DNA of 64,000 bases from Aphrophora alni (lineage: Eukaryota; Arthropoda; Insecta; Hemiptera; Aphrophoridae): the NCBI GenBank assembly GCA_963513935.1, contig OY740772.1:17826098-17890097 (forward strand), read 5' to 3'. A program made the translations under genes and the position numbers. This document shows positions 35,701 to 46,560 of the stretch, piece after piece. Numbering within the stretch: position 1 is the first letter of the stretch; each line of letters begins with the position of its first letter. The notes beneath the pieces are model-generated. The model saw only the letters and a list, made by a program, of their open reading frames with translations. It had not been told where the DNA came from and did not search any database.

Positions 35701-36197
35701 CTAATTCTGCATCTCACGTCCAACTACAGAAATGCTGTCGGTTGTAATGAAAGTACAAAGTACACGTACTCACTAATTTAAAATGGTGGTACATTAAAAA
35801 ATTTGTTCATTTTTTGTTATCTTTAATAAAAAAAACTTAATTATAATAGCATACGTCAAATTAATATTTCAAATATATCCGCTCTTCGAATGTATTTATT
35901 TTTAACGTCTTGTGATAAAAATGGATCAATTGGCGAACATTACTGCAATTTCTTGGGTACTCATTAATAGCAGTGAAATGATGGAAGCGCTGTTACACTG
36001 TCTTGAAAATCCCTTGGAAACACTTAATATCTTCATTATGGCAACTTCACTTTAAATTTTAGACACATTTATGCATCAGAAAACTTTGAAAATTTCATAG
36101 AAATAACAAAAATATTACGACAATCAAAAGTTGAATCCAACTGTTGAATATTATTGATCGTATTTTTCCCATCATTTGTGTGAATAAAAACTAATAG
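32746..36197. other. Mixed tract of moderate GC, no recognised gene
   Basis: The stretches 32.75-33.25 and 34.6-35.7 kb are less AT-rich than the flanks. Plus-strand frames at 32989-33210 and 34633-34932 have no domain that I recognise. On the minus strand near 34.9 kb, LWRRTNQEPTRGN faintly recalls the W-R-R-T segment near the end of non-LTR ORF2, but is too short to call. Confidence 0.3.
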
Positions 36198-36241
36198 TCG
36201 ACGTTTCGAGACTATAAATCCACCACCGTTATCAAGTGTTT
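36198..36241 (-). mobile_element. Penelope-type terminus fragment (family C)
   Basis: The minus strand reads CACTTGATAACGGTGGTGGA, spacer, then CTCGAAACGTCG. It is the best-preserved family C core in the window. Confidence 0.5.
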
Positions 36242-36344
36242 AACTTGAAACGACGAAACACAACATGCTGCGAACTAAAACTAGTAATAAAAGAAAGCCA
36301 GCACTTTAGATTTTATTTCTGGCAACTATAGGACACTATACTTG

Positions 36345-36549
36345 TAATAATAATTAAATGTTGAGCTTTACTTGTGAGATGGTACACTTGATAGAATAAA
36401 ACTTAAACACAAATTCTCACAAATAGTGCGTTTATTACTTCAAACGCGTTTCAAAGATAAAGTCGCCATCTTCAGTGATGCATGAGCTACAAGTCACTAA
36501 ACTAAACTATAAACGCACTATTTGTGAGAATTTGAGTTCAAGTTTTATT
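36345..36549 (-). mobile_element. Penelope-type element (family A), left part
   Basis: It starts with TAAATGTTGAGCTTTACTTG, the reverse of the ends at 17.5 and 25.8 kb. It carries the minus-strand core CACTGAAGATGGCGACTTTA then TCTTTGAAACGCGTTTGAA. It then has a reversed partial arm (CACTAAACTAAACTATAAAC). It continues after the nested insert at 36801. Confidence 0.65.
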
Positions 36550-36800
36550 CTATACTAGCAGAGTACCCGTCCTTCGTACGGGGTTGATGTATATTTGTAT
36601 TGAGTGTTAACGGAGTTTTCAACTCTAGTAGGGCTGTGCCCTGATGGAATTTCTAAATAAAAATAGGCCTATGTGTTAACCAGGGACCCTAAGATTGTCC
36701 ATGTACAATTTCAGCTCAATGGGCCCAATAGTGTTTTACGTGATTGAGTAACACACACACTCACAGACAGACACCGAACGATTTTTATATAATAGTATAG
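36550..36800 (+). mobile_element. Nested 251-bp insert with CTATACTA/TAGTATAG ends
   Basis: It begins CTATACTAGCAGAGTACCCG, has CTTCGTACGGGG near the start and CACACACTCACAGACAGACA near the end, and stops at ATTTTTATATAATAGTATAG. The ends form an 8-bp inverted repeat. It splits a family A element. The uninterrupted version at 30175-30215 (reverse) reads straight across, and joining ...TTCTAT to ATGAAC... gives exactly that sequence, so at most one or two bases of TSD exist. Elements with 'ctagc.gtacccg.ccttcgtacggg' starts and 'acacagacag...tttttatata' ends are common in arthropod genomes. I cannot assign the class. Confidence 0.7.
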
Positions 36801-36925
36801 ATGAACTACAAATGATCGTTTGTATGTTTATGAACAAATGTCTACCTAATGCGAGCCTATTATAATTTCACAAAACAGAAATAAGTTTAATATATTTACA
36901 GTTTTTATCAATCAGAACTTTTGAT
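36801..36925 (-). mobile_element. Penelope-type element (family A), right part
   Basis: It resumes ATGAACTACAAATG, then GTTTATGAACAAATGTCTAC and CTAATGCGAGC and AGAAATAAGTTTAATATATT, matching the reverse of 30060-30180. Confidence 0.6.
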
Positions 36926-37440
36926 TCTGGTAAAAAATTAAAAATCCACCTTAGCCATGATCAAGACGTTGTGGAGATGTAATTGGACTTGTCGGTCCAT
37001 TAATTGTCGACACCCAGCATTACTTACAAGAAGGGAACTCCGCTTCAAAAATAAAATGAGTACTCAGAAACAACGTGTTTTAGTTTAAAGTTTAATTAAT
37101 TACACGTCTCTAGCACAGTAAACTCCTACAAAATGACCTTAAATAAACTTGTCGGTCTTATGATGTCTATTTATACTTGAGAGCTGTTGGATTAAATAAG
37201 AGCATGCTTTATGATTAAGCTTAGGATTAAAGAGTAACCTATATTTATATGAATTAACAATATGAGACAGGAAATAATTCAATGAATGTGGTATTTCTGG
37301 ACTCTGTCCATCAGTGGACGCAGCTGTTCCCATCCGTCTGTCTGTCCGTCTCTTTGTTGACGAACATAACTCGTCGCATAACAGGTGATATTCTATAAAT
37401 ACACAGTGTAGATTGATACAACCTCCTCCATCGCAAATCA

Positions 37441-37495
37441 TCTTGAAGACTCTACATGTTTCGCCAGACAGCTGCCTCCTTCATCAGGCAGATTT
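37441..37495 (-). mobile_element. Penelope-type terminus with hammerhead-like core
   Basis: The minus strand reads GCCTGATGAAGG, hairpin AGGC-AGCT-GTCT, GGC, then GAAACATGTAGAG. CTGATGA and GAAAC are the two invariant strings of a hammerhead core, but the bases joining them do not form a canonical stem II. No coding region lies adjacent on that strand. Confidence 0.5.
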
Positions 37496-38669
37496 ATTAG
37501 CTTTATCTTTGTTTTTGGCCTCCAAACTGACATTAAATTGTTACGGAGTAAAGCAAGCTGATGAAAGATTTTTTTTTAATTGTCTTTGATCGTATCTTTG
37601 AACGAATTGTATTGAGTTCCCCTGCGTTGAATATTATTATAATCAGGTTTGACGTAGTAGGTTTAGATTTGAAATACAGGGTCGTCGAAAACGATGTCCG
37701 TGATTTCGAGGTAAACTTAGTAAAGTTAGAGTAAATTACTTTATGTCATACTAAAAGTATTAATCTAGTTTTTTTTAGGATAATTCGTCGTTTATCTTAG
37801 AAGAATCACGAACTTATTGAATAATCTCTTTAGGTTGCTGAGTCCTTCATAATTTAACGTGCTCATATTTATGTAAAGTTGCTTCTTCACTAAAATAATT
37901 CGTTTAAAATAACATTCAATATAGTTCATTCAGCATTGTCACAGCAATTCAGCTCGTTTAGGAGATTACCTTGTTGGATTTTGTAATGATGCAATCTAAC
38001 ACTTTTATTAAGCACGCTCCGATCAGTTTTAGGAATGACTAATTTCAAACATCGTGGAGCGATGATTTATTTTAGTAACGTAAGTAATGACTGTCTCAAA
38101 CTGTTCACATTATCATCCGATATACGCAGTCTGCCTGGAAAGTCTACAATTATTATTTCTTTTAATTGATTTTACCGACAAATCACTCTTGTCTGTAGGT
38201 GAGTATTGTCCGTAAGTATGCTGTACATTACATTGCATTGTAACCAAAGATTTAATATCGTCTACGCATGCGTGAATCACATTTATGCTCAATTACAACA
38301 ACGAATAACAAAACTCCCAATGTTAATGAGCAGTTTGTCAATGAAATTTAGAAGATGGGTTGCTCACTGCTCACTCCATTTACAAAAGATATCGTAGACA
38401 CGATTTTTGATGACGCTGTAGGATACATACTGCACTATTTAGAAACATCCATTAGTGCTGCATCGATTTTATAGTTTTTTTAAAGTAACACACCTTCAAA
38501 AAAAAAAAACGCAAAATTCAACTAATGCAAGAAATCGCCCAACATTGTGGCTACCCCCATCTCAGCCTGAAAACATCACAACTATAAGTACACTTCAGGT
38601 AAATGTTAGCCAAGGATTGTTTCAGTCTAACGTGATGTTGAGAGAGGGTTTAACAATGTTACAATAGGC
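37496..38669. other. AT-rich tract, no supported gene
   Basis: Open frames at 38206-38397 and 38455-38667 lack recognisable domains. They precede the RNase H relic and may belong to the same dead element. Confidence 0.35.
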
Positions 38670-38762
38670 TGAGTTCTTGTAAATGCTGGGATTAGTGGGA
38701 ATGCATCTACAGACGTGCTGGCTAACAAAGAGTTACTTTATTATTGTTTGTTGCCATACCGA
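38670..38762 (+). pseudogene. RNase H C-terminal relic of a non-LTR retrotransposon
   Basis: Translation from 38680 reads VNAGISGNASTDVLANKELL. It matches the conserved H-C/V-G-I-x-G-N-x-x-A-D-x-L-A segment of retrotransposon RNase H, which carries the last catalytic Asp. It ends abruptly beside the Penelope-like ORF, which may have inserted into or next to it. Confidence 0.5.
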
Positions 38763-38778
38763 CTACTGTTAATTATAA

Positions 38779-40527
38779 TTTATTAAGAATGCCCTAATTG
38801 ACACAGAGTCCATAATACAATGTTTACCTAAAGATAAGCAGAACTGCACCAGGACACTTATAAGTAACAAAGCAAAGAATGTCATCAAAAACAACAATAA
38901 CAAACTTATCCAACCAAACAAATGTTATGACCAAGCAGTTGCTTTGAGAATTCGTAAGACCATCCAATCAAATAGTGCAATTATCACGAAGGCAGATAAA
39001 GGTAACACCACTGTAATAATGAATAAGAACGAATACGTGGATAAGACATTGAAGTTTTTCAGTGAAAATGCAACAACAAAATTGAAATCAGACCCAACCA
39101 ATTCCTACAATAAAATCATAAACAAATCCATAAATGCATGCAAGTTTCTACTGGATAACGAAACTAAAAAATATAATAAAATGATTAAACCGGTTGCTCC
39201 CATATTGAGATCATTACCAAAAATTCATAAAATTGGACACCCAATCAGACCATTAGTGAATTTTAGAAGTGCCCCTGCGTACAAATTATCCAAGACACTG
39301 GACAGAATAATTCGGAAAAATGTAACATTTGAGAAAACTTTTCATTTGAAAAACAGTTATGATCTCATAACGAAAACAAAAGATGTTCCTATAAAATCAG
39401 GTTCAACCTTAGCTTCATTTGATATAACCAATTTATACACCAATATCCCAGTTCAAGAAACAATTAACATATTGAACAACAATCTAACAGAAAATAAAAA
39501 TATGAATCAACAAACTATAGCCGAACTAATTAATTTATTGGACACATGTTTATCTCAGAACTACTTTCAATTTAACAACGATTATTTCAGACAAAACAAA
39601 GGATTAGTAATGGGATGCCCATTATCTAGTGTTATGGCTGAAATATTTCTGAATCACATTGAATGCAATAATATAATGACAGATAAAAATAAACATTACA
39701 GAAATATAATTCATTACCACAGGTATGTCGATGACATATTGGTCTTATATCAGGGCACACCAAGACAAATCAAAAATTTTGCCATTTATTTAAACAATAT
39801 TCACCCGTCCTTAGAATTTAAAACAGAAATAGAAGTGAATAACAGCATCAATTACCTTGACCTCACCATAGCAGGAACACTTAAATTTAAAATATACAGA
39901 AAGCCCACCAACACAGACCACACCATCCATATAACTTCTAACCATCCCCATTCTCATAAAATGGCAGCATTTAACAGCTTTATCCACAGACTACGGACAG
40001 TACCGATGTCCCAAGACGACTTCGAAGAGGAATACAACACCATCAAATATATTGCAATCCAAAATGGTTACAAGCCAACAATAGTTGACAATTTGTTCAA
40101 AAAACAAGAGCAAAAGAATGAGAAAATGAATTTAACCAAGGACAATAAATACTTAACAATGCAGTACAATAAAGACCTGCAGCATATTATAAGAAACATC
40201 TTCAAGAAACAAGGGTACACGATCACATATAAAACAAATAATAATATATCAACCATAATAAACAGAAATACCATTACTATTGACAAATTTCAACAAACAG
40301 GAATTTACCAAATATCATGTGATGACTGCCCTAAAAAATACATTGGACAAACGGGCCGAACATTTCAAAAAAGATTTAAGGAACATATTCCACCTGCTAT
40401 ACGTCATACACACCCCCTAAAAACAGAATCAAAGTTTGCTGAACATATAATTCAAACAAATCACAAGTACAGTAATATAAATAAATCAATGGACATTTTA
40501 CATAGATGCAAAAAGGAAAACTTATGA
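38779..40527 (+). CDS. Penelope-like element reverse transcriptase with GIY-YIG endonuclease
   Basis: The frame is open from just after TAA at 38776-38778. No ATG lies early, so the true start is lost or upstream. Counting from the TTG codon at 38944: A-D-K-G at 17-20; LPKIHK at 91-96; RT motif A FDITNLYTNIP at 159-169; motif B GLVMGCPLSS at 220-229; the catalytic YVDD at 261-264; LDLTI at 305-309; RKPTNTDHT at 319-327. A linker is followed by the endonuclease: GIYQISCDDC at 453-462 with the paired Cys typical of Penelope-like nucleases, YIGQTGRTF at 466-474, then SKFAEHIIQTNH. RT copies element RNA into DNA primed at a nick, which the GIY-YIG domain may make. The protein ends early at TGA (40525-40527) by a one-base frameshift. 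The rest is in the next frame. RT motifs look intact, so the insertion is fairly young. Confidence 0.93.
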   Translation, partial: FIKNALIDTESIIQCLPKDKQNCTRTLISNKAKNVIKNNNNKLIQPNKCYDQAVALRIRKTIQSNSAIITKADKGNTTVIMNKNEYVDKTLKFFSENATTKLKSDPTNSYNKIINKSINACKFLLDNETKKYNKMIKPVAPILRSLPKIHKIGHPIRPLVNFRSAPAYKLSKTLDRIIRKNVTFEKTFHLKNSYDLITKTKDVPIKSGSTLASFDITNLYTNIPVQETINILNNNLTENKNMNQQTIAELINLLDTCLSQNYFQFNNDYFRQNKGLVMGCPLSSVMAEIFLNHIECNNIMTDKNKHYRNIIHYHRYVDDILVLYQGTPRQIKNFAIYLNNIHPSLEFKTEIEVNNSINYLDLTIAGTLKFKIYRKPTNTDHTIHITSNHPHSHKMAAFNSFIHRLRTVPMSQDDFEEEYNTIKYIAIQNGYKPTIVDNLFKKQEQKNEKMNLTKDNKYLTMQYNKDLQHIIRNIFKKQGYTITYKTNNNISTIINRNTITIDKFQQTGIYQISCDDCPKKYIGQTGRTFQKRFKEHIPPAIRHTHPLKTESKFAEHIIQTNHKYSNINKSMDILHRCKKENL

Positions 40528-40643
40528 ATGCTTTGGAACAGTTTGAAATATACAAAGCATTCAAAACAGAACCTGGAACACTACTTAATGAGAAATTGAA
40601 CTTTGACGCAAACTCATTATTTGACACAATAATAGAATGTTAA
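40512..40643 (+). pseudogene. Frameshifted C-terminal end of the Penelope-like protein
   Basis: After the run GCAAAAAGGAAAACTT the alternative frame reads KGKLMNALEQFEIYKAFKTE then PGTLLNEKLNFDANSLFDTI and IEC before TAA at 40641-40643. LNALEQFEIYKA and LLN...L.F are the usual end of Penelope-like GIY-YIG domains. A one-base change in the A-run, by mutation or sequencing error, would explain the split. Confidence 0.85.
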
Positions 40644-40809
40644 GACACAACTGATAAGCTTCCAAGATTCACTTGAGGAACTAGTCCAGATACAGATAGT
40701 GTACCTACAAGATGTGTTTTATTGTGTCTTCTATGTGTATGTGTATTGCGTGTATAACTGTGTGTTGTGAACTTTTATGTTATAACGAGGAATAGTAAAT
40801 GTCCTGAAA

Positions 40810-40856
40810 CTGAACACTTGAAAATGGCTGAATAGCCGAAACGGCCGTCGTTGAGA
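40810..40856 (+). ncRNA. Hammerhead-like motif downstream of the Penelope-like ORF
   Basis: It reads CTGAACACTTGAAAAT, hairpin GGCT-GAAT-AGCC, GAAACG, then GCCGTC and GTTGAG. GAAA follows stem II directly. ACG/CGT can form a short stem III with C before the final strand. CTGAAC can pair with GTTGAG (five of six) as stem I. The first core box is CTTGAAAA instead of CUGANGA, so this copy is probably inactive. Hammerhead motifs are established for Penelope-like elements; activity here is inference. Confidence 0.5.
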
Positions 40857-40859
40857 AAA

Positions 40860-42985
40860 AACGCAAAAAACTACTGGACGGTGAGTAATTTAATAAATTA
40901 TAAAAGAGTTACTAGCGAAAACCAAAGGATATCCACAAGAGTGACTATGCTAGTCCTTGATCCCGGAAAGAGTAGAGATCAGGTTGGGTAGAATCCCAGG
41001 TCTAAGATTCTGCGTACTCTTATTTCACACTACCTTTTAAGTAAATTACATTTTATCTCTTCGTTAGGAGGAGGCAAATCCTTACAGGACACTGCCAACT
41101 GAGAAAACATATGAGGTAGAGTATTATGTCGATCCTCAGTGCACGAAATTAAAGTAAACTACAGAGCACTCAAGCTAAATTCTTTTATCAATGAAAGGGC
41201 TTAGATCCTTATATTTTAATACAAGAACAAATAATCCATCCAGACATCCTTGTCAAGTAGATTCTTTTTTAATTTAGGAACGAAATAATCCCATGTAACA
41301 AATGAGTAAATTGGATACACTTTTCTTTTTTATTACTTTCTGTTGCCTTGGACTGTTACTGTAATATACCTTGGTTAGGTTGTCTTCAGTCTGTTATATA
41401 GACCCGTAGTTACACAGCGCTATTTCGCCAAGCATAGTCGCCTTCCTCAGGCTAAATACTTACACATAAATACATAACACGTGTCACAAACACTGATGGG
41501 TTTGAAATAATCTGTTTAAACTTCTTCATCATTGAATTAAGAATTACCTGTGATCACGTTATGGTTAAACCTATCTTGCGAACGGTAGACCTTCATTAAA
41601 TTGAAGAAGAAGAAAGACAATGCTATATGGTACCAATTCCTATTTTATTGACTTAAGCACACATTTTACAATTCACACTTGAAATTTTTAATCAAAACTT
41701 GGAATGTTCTGTTTCGGTCATTTCCGTTAAAAATCTATGAAAACACATACGTTCACAGTAGTTATTATGTATCTTACAATATCTGTAGCTGCCTTTTACC
41801 AAGTGATACTCTTTTTAGTAAAATCGTAGGCAAATATCGATTAATACTCTTCAAATTCTGTGCTGATAAAGCTACGTTAAAGGTATTTCCAATTTCTGTT
41901 CCCTTCAATAAAATATTTGTACCCGATACGACCAATTATTGAAATTTTAAATATTTAATATAAGAAGAATTCACATTTTGTGTAAATACAAATTCATAGT
42001 ATGTACTGTATGACGAACCATACCATACTATGTCCATGTATTCATACCATAATTTTAAACTGCGATTACAAGTTAACTCCAATGATGATAGAGTAACCTA
42101 CGAAATTCCAACATTTAGAATTTAAATGAATCTCTTAAAATTTAAAATAACTTACATAAAGTTGAGTTGTAAAAAACTATCAACTGTTCCACGATATTGT
42201 TCCTAAATTTGGTGTCCCTAATTAAAATAAAGATATCTCTAATTGTTTAATTACACTCAGAATTATTACGGAAGGTTTAAAACAAAATGTCAACTCTATT
42301 AATTTTTTTCAAAACTTTGAGTGTCATAACGCAATTTAAAAGATAAGGTTATGCTATGCTGCGTCAAAAAAATGAAATTAAAAAACCATAAATCCAAATA
42401 ACTTCATCAACCATGGGGTTCAGTTAAAAAATTAATATAACATTTTCTGACAATATACAGTCCTATCTGAGTCCTATACAGTCCAGTCAATCCGAAAATT
42501 ATATTTTAAACATTACAGGTTTTTGACTAATTTGTAGAATACATTTTTAAACATTACCAATTTCTCTCTCTTATTATAAAACTCAAAGTTTAGAAGCTCA
42601 CAAAAACTATCGGTTTTAAAAGCTCGCACTGTTTTAATTAACTGAAATGTCTTTATAACTTTAATACATATAAAATTAGTTTATTAACCTTCAACTTTCA
42701 TCATTTTTTACTTTTGAGGTACCGATATTGGCTTAGACAGCTGTAAAAACTGATTTACAAGATACATTTTGATTATAATTTTAAAAATTTTTCGTGATTT
42801 TTTCCGGTACGTTTTTTCATCCTCTAGCCTCGGATGTGACCCTACCACCGGATGTACCCCTCTTCCCTTTACAGGCGACATCTTGTTTTAATGCTAATCA
42901 AAGACAAAGCCGATGTAACGGACAGACACCAAGTGTTAAAGTTCTGAAACAGCCAATGACAGTAAAGGCGTACATGAAATGTAAA
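40860..42985. other. Tract downstream of the Penelope-like element, mostly AT-rich
   Basis: It contains one Penelope-type terminus (listed next). No gene is supported. Confidence 0.4.
41418..41455 (-). mobile_element. Penelope-type terminus fragment
   Basis: The minus strand reads GCCTGAGGAAGGCGACTATG, then CTTGGCGAAATAGCGC. Its layout matches the 37.45 kb motif (GCCTGANGAAGG ... GGCGAAA). Confidence 0.5.
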
Positions 42986-43290
42986 ATAAGCTGAATATTA
43001 TAATGTGGTCCAACAGAAATGTCAGAGGGAATTACGAGTGAATAAGTGTGTTATGTCCACAATTAATCCTTACTCTAGGACCTACAAAGAAGTGCGATGT
43101 TTAATTCAGTTTTAACCACTCTAAAGTCCAACCTTTAGCGTCAAATATTCAAGAAACCTGCTCCGGGTGTTTATACATACTATCAAATATTCACTTCCTC
43201 TGTATATAGGAAGTGAATATAAGTTGTTTATAGAATTACAAACACGTAGATGGAAATTTGAAGTTGTTTCAAGAAAGTTCATGAAGGAAG
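42986..43290 (+). repeat. Family G copy 1
   Basis: It aligns with 51906-52240: shared GTGTGTTATGTCCACAATTA, CTACAAAGAAGTGCGATGTT, TAATTCAGTTTTA, CTTTAGCGTCAAATATTCAA and CTATCAAATATTCACTT. It also contains a small palindrome (CTTCCTCTGTATATAGGAAG). No coding sequence was seen. Confidence 0.7.
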
Positions 43291-43299
43291 TTTTATAGA

Positions 43300-45039
43300 G
43301 ACAAAATTATTGTTAAATAAGATTTTGACATTATTCAAATAAAGAATTTTTTCTCCTTCAATTTTAATGAGCAATAACGTTGGAAAATCAATTAGCAAAC
43401 AAAATAACGACAACAAAAACGAATTATATAATTTTATTTTGAATTCTTGGGATATAATAGGCCAGGTAATGTAATGCCGAATTCGAACTGAGCACAGCAA
43501 AATATTTAAACATGACAAGATTCAACAAAACCAGACTTGAATTAAATTATTTCATAAATGTTTAGTTCACTTTTCTAAATCATTGTTTAAATGTTTTCTT
43601 AGACAGAAAATATAAGGTAAGGGTAGAACAAACAAATTTGAAATATTTGGATTTCATCAAATTCAGGTAAAAGTTAGTTCATGGTTGTTTTCAGAATCAG
43701 AACACAGTTGAAGGGTGGGGGCCTCAAGAACATTACATTTTTTGGGGGGTAGCTGGACATCCTTGGATTTTAGAATTGATGTGTGGGTTAACAAAGAGTC
43801 AATAACGAGACCATATTTGAGCCGTTCTGTTGCATGTTTATAGAAATTCATAAATAACAACATCAAGAGCACAAGAGAAGGTGGAAGAGTATGAGGTTGA
43901 AGGCATAAAACTGTTATTTCGTGTAACTTTAATACAAATTGCAAGCGATCTTCTCTCTTCAGGCAGGGGAAAATATAAGAAAGGTGGTACGTAGCGTTAC
44001 AGAATCCTGTGCGTTACCTGTAATAACGTAGCGTTGTATAATCCTTGTGCTACTCCCCAAGTCATCTATACAAATTATCGTATTTCCACATGAGCTAGAA
44101 ACTTGAAATTCGGCAGAATTATAGCTTTTAGAATGTAACCGACGGAAAAAAAATCTAAAAAGAAAGATAAAATTTTCAATCCCGAAAAAACTCAAAAAAA
44201 CCCCAAATTCAAAGTCGGCGTAGAACTTTTTTGGAGGTCTCCTGTAGCTAAACGGTAAGATCTATTAAAAAACGGATTAGGCGAGGTCTAGTTATGTGAA
44301 TTGGTAGCACACAGTGAGTAATTAGGCAAATGCTGACTAGGCAAATATTGACTTATGGAGTGTGTCAATATTTGATGTGAAAATGACACAATTAGGGAGG
44401 AAATATGGAAATGTTTTAAATAACCAGGGAGGAAAAAGTGAAGGGGTTTTTTTCTGGGGGGATCAGTCAAGTAGGACAGTCCCTTTTGTGGAGAGATCAA
44501 AGTAGATTTTTACGCAACAACGAAAGGACTTGTTTACTGGAAAGGAAGCAGGTGTGGTCCCGCTACAGGAAAGAACGTTGGTGAACAGGAAACATAGATT
44601 TGAGAGGGCAGACACTCTAGAATCAACCTACTCCGGGGAATAAAAAAGGTGAGGAGGTCATTTCTCTTTTTGTGTCTGAGTTTTGTTTTGAGGGTAAAGT
44701 CTAGGAAGTTAAAAAGTGTTTAAATTGGGGGAAGCAACAGATTATTTTGGAGATAAAATTGTGGTCGATATATTTGCATTTGTCAAATAACTTGCTCAGC
44801 TGTGTCACTTAGCATATTTTTTTTCTGTAAACTAGATTAAGTAATAATTTGTGTAAGTGTGTATGTAGAGATAAATATTTAATTGTGTTCCAATCAATAT
44901 TTGGATATGGTATAATAAATTACTGTAAATGTACCTCTTGCATTAGTTGATGTTGTCAAACGATTTTTTTTTTTTTAAACACAATAACTGGAGTTTTATT
45001 TATTCCTAATAATACTTAAAAAGCGAATTTCGTTATGCC
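43300..45039. other. Moderate-GC tract with an unrecognised minus-strand frame
   Basis: On the minus strand at 43663-43944, a 93-codon frame reads FYKHATERLKYGLVIDSLLT then HTSILKSKDVQLPPKK. It looks less random than its neighbours, and its upstream side (43925-43975, minus) has CCTGAAGAGAGAAGATCGC, a Penelope-like terminus flavour. No family was recognised. The segment 44.3-44.7 kb is also less AT-rich. It may be the decayed interior of an unidentified element or an exon. Confidence 0.25.
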
Positions 45040-45610
45040 GCCGGTTTTTCAATTATGCCTTATAGGAAATTGTCAAATTCTATAGTCAACCAAGTTGGGA
45101 AGGTTTATTTAACTGTTGTTAAACAGGTTTTCTGAACCACGTAATGTATACAAGCACCACTTTCTTGACGTTATCTTAACTCTAACAGGCCTCACAGATG
45201 TTTGTATAGATATTTCCTTCGCTCGTGTCGGTGTCCTCGGCCCTGGCGTGTCTCGGAGATGGACATACGCGAAGAAGCTTCCTCTAGCTCCGTTCCAGCC
45301 AGTGAATTGTCCGCCGAATCTTTTAACTATACGAATAGCACATGTTCTTAGGAGGTCAAAGTTTGAAGTTTTGACAATAACTTCCTTACTTGTCAACGTA
45401 GAGAGGTGGGTTTAGTAACATTACATGCATAATTTAAATGGCAAATCTTTTTCTCTTTTTTTACTGTATAAGTTGATTTGCACAAGAGATATAAAAAAGC
45501 AAAAACTATTTAATATAGCATCCATTTTCACATTTAAATTTTTTTCTTTTGAATTTCAATAAGATTCTATACAATCACACTATAGTCAACAAAGATTGTT
45601 GAATCATACT
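45040..45610 (+). repeat. Family D copy
   Basis: It carries CTTATAGGAAATTGTCAAAT, GTTAAACAGGTTTTCTGAAC, AACAGGCCTCACAGATGTTT, TTCGCTCGTGTCGGTGTCC, TGACAATAACTTCCTTACTT and GTCAACGTAGAGAGGTGGGT. Open frames on both strands here are not conserved among D copies. Confidence 0.6.
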
Positions 45611-45632
45611 ATAGTCTTTGTTAAGATTCCCT

Positions 45633-45662
45633 CTGAAGATGACAACTTTGTTGTTGTAATAG
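45633..45662 (+). mobile_element. Decayed Penelope-type core
   Basis: CTGAAGAT, hairpin GACAAC-TTT-GTTGTT, then GTAATAGC. The hairpin is the family A one, and the GAAAC block has mutated to GTAAT. Confidence 0.4.
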
Positions 45663-46489
45663 CTATAAGGGTCTAATAGGAATAAACCTTTTACTTTTGA
45701 CAAAAGTTTTTTTTGTTATTTTGTTTATTCCCAAGTGTGGTAAGGGACTTTTGAAAGTGTACCTATTTTATATAGTCCCTTATACATTTTTTTTTGTGGT
45801 TGTTAACGTACTCAGATATAACGCTTACAAACAACAACGAAGACGACGGACACAAAAAAAATTAATAAATAAATTTTTCAATTTCTTAAGCCCAAGAATC
45901 TTACCGTACAAGGTATAAGTAACGCAACATTTATTTGGTTCATGGTATTTGGATTTCCCGCTTGAAATAATGAAATACTTTAACACGCACGTTTCCCCCA
46001 TCTGAAAATTTCTCTATCATACGTCAACATATTTTCAACTCACATACCTTTACAAAAACTTAGCAAAATAAATTGGCAATTTTTTTGAAGATTTCGACAA
46101 ATATTTTTGCGTGCTTAGTACATGGTTTCATGTATACGCCACCGATACTTAAAATCAAAAACCTAGAAATCAAAAGGTACGTGGCGTCATATTCTCAACA
46201 TGTCCAATTCATTTAATTACCTTCTTTAAGTTTCTTCGTTTTATCCAATTTGACGATTTATCATTTTGTACGTCGTCCACAAGGGTTTATTAGGCACAAA
46301 AATGGAAATAAATGTTTTAATATCCCAAGCTCCATGAAGGTCAGAATATTCCTGAAAACATTTTCGTGAGGTAGTATCTACTACCCCTTTGTCAAAAATA
46401 CAACGATTGTAGTTCTATTCCCGAAAAAAAGCACTTTAATTTCCTCTAATTTCGTGCACAAAGGCTCCCAAAAAAAACAAACTATAAGT

Positions 46490-46560
46490 CATAAGTTTTA
46501 TCAGTTGCAGTTTCCTGTAAAGATATTGTCTTTGCCTAACGACAAGGTCAGATGCAATTT
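46490..46560 (+). pseudogene. Possible second Helitron helicase scrap
   Basis: The frame reads FYQLQFPVKI, matching FKRLQFPVKI of the 28.1 kb relic. About 17 of 20 bases around TTGCAGTTTCCTGTAAAGAT agree with it. Sequence after this (CTTTGCCTAACGACAAGG) could be a damaged MTINK segment. It is short, so low confidence. Confidence 0.3.

Noticed and set aside
44233..44300. tRNA-like start TGTAGCTAAACGGTA
   Set aside because: An A-box-like string is present, but there is no convincing B-box or cloverleaf.
45116..45415. Overlapping 95-99 codon frames on both strands
   Set aside because: They lie in a family D copy, are not conserved in other copies, and have no domain.
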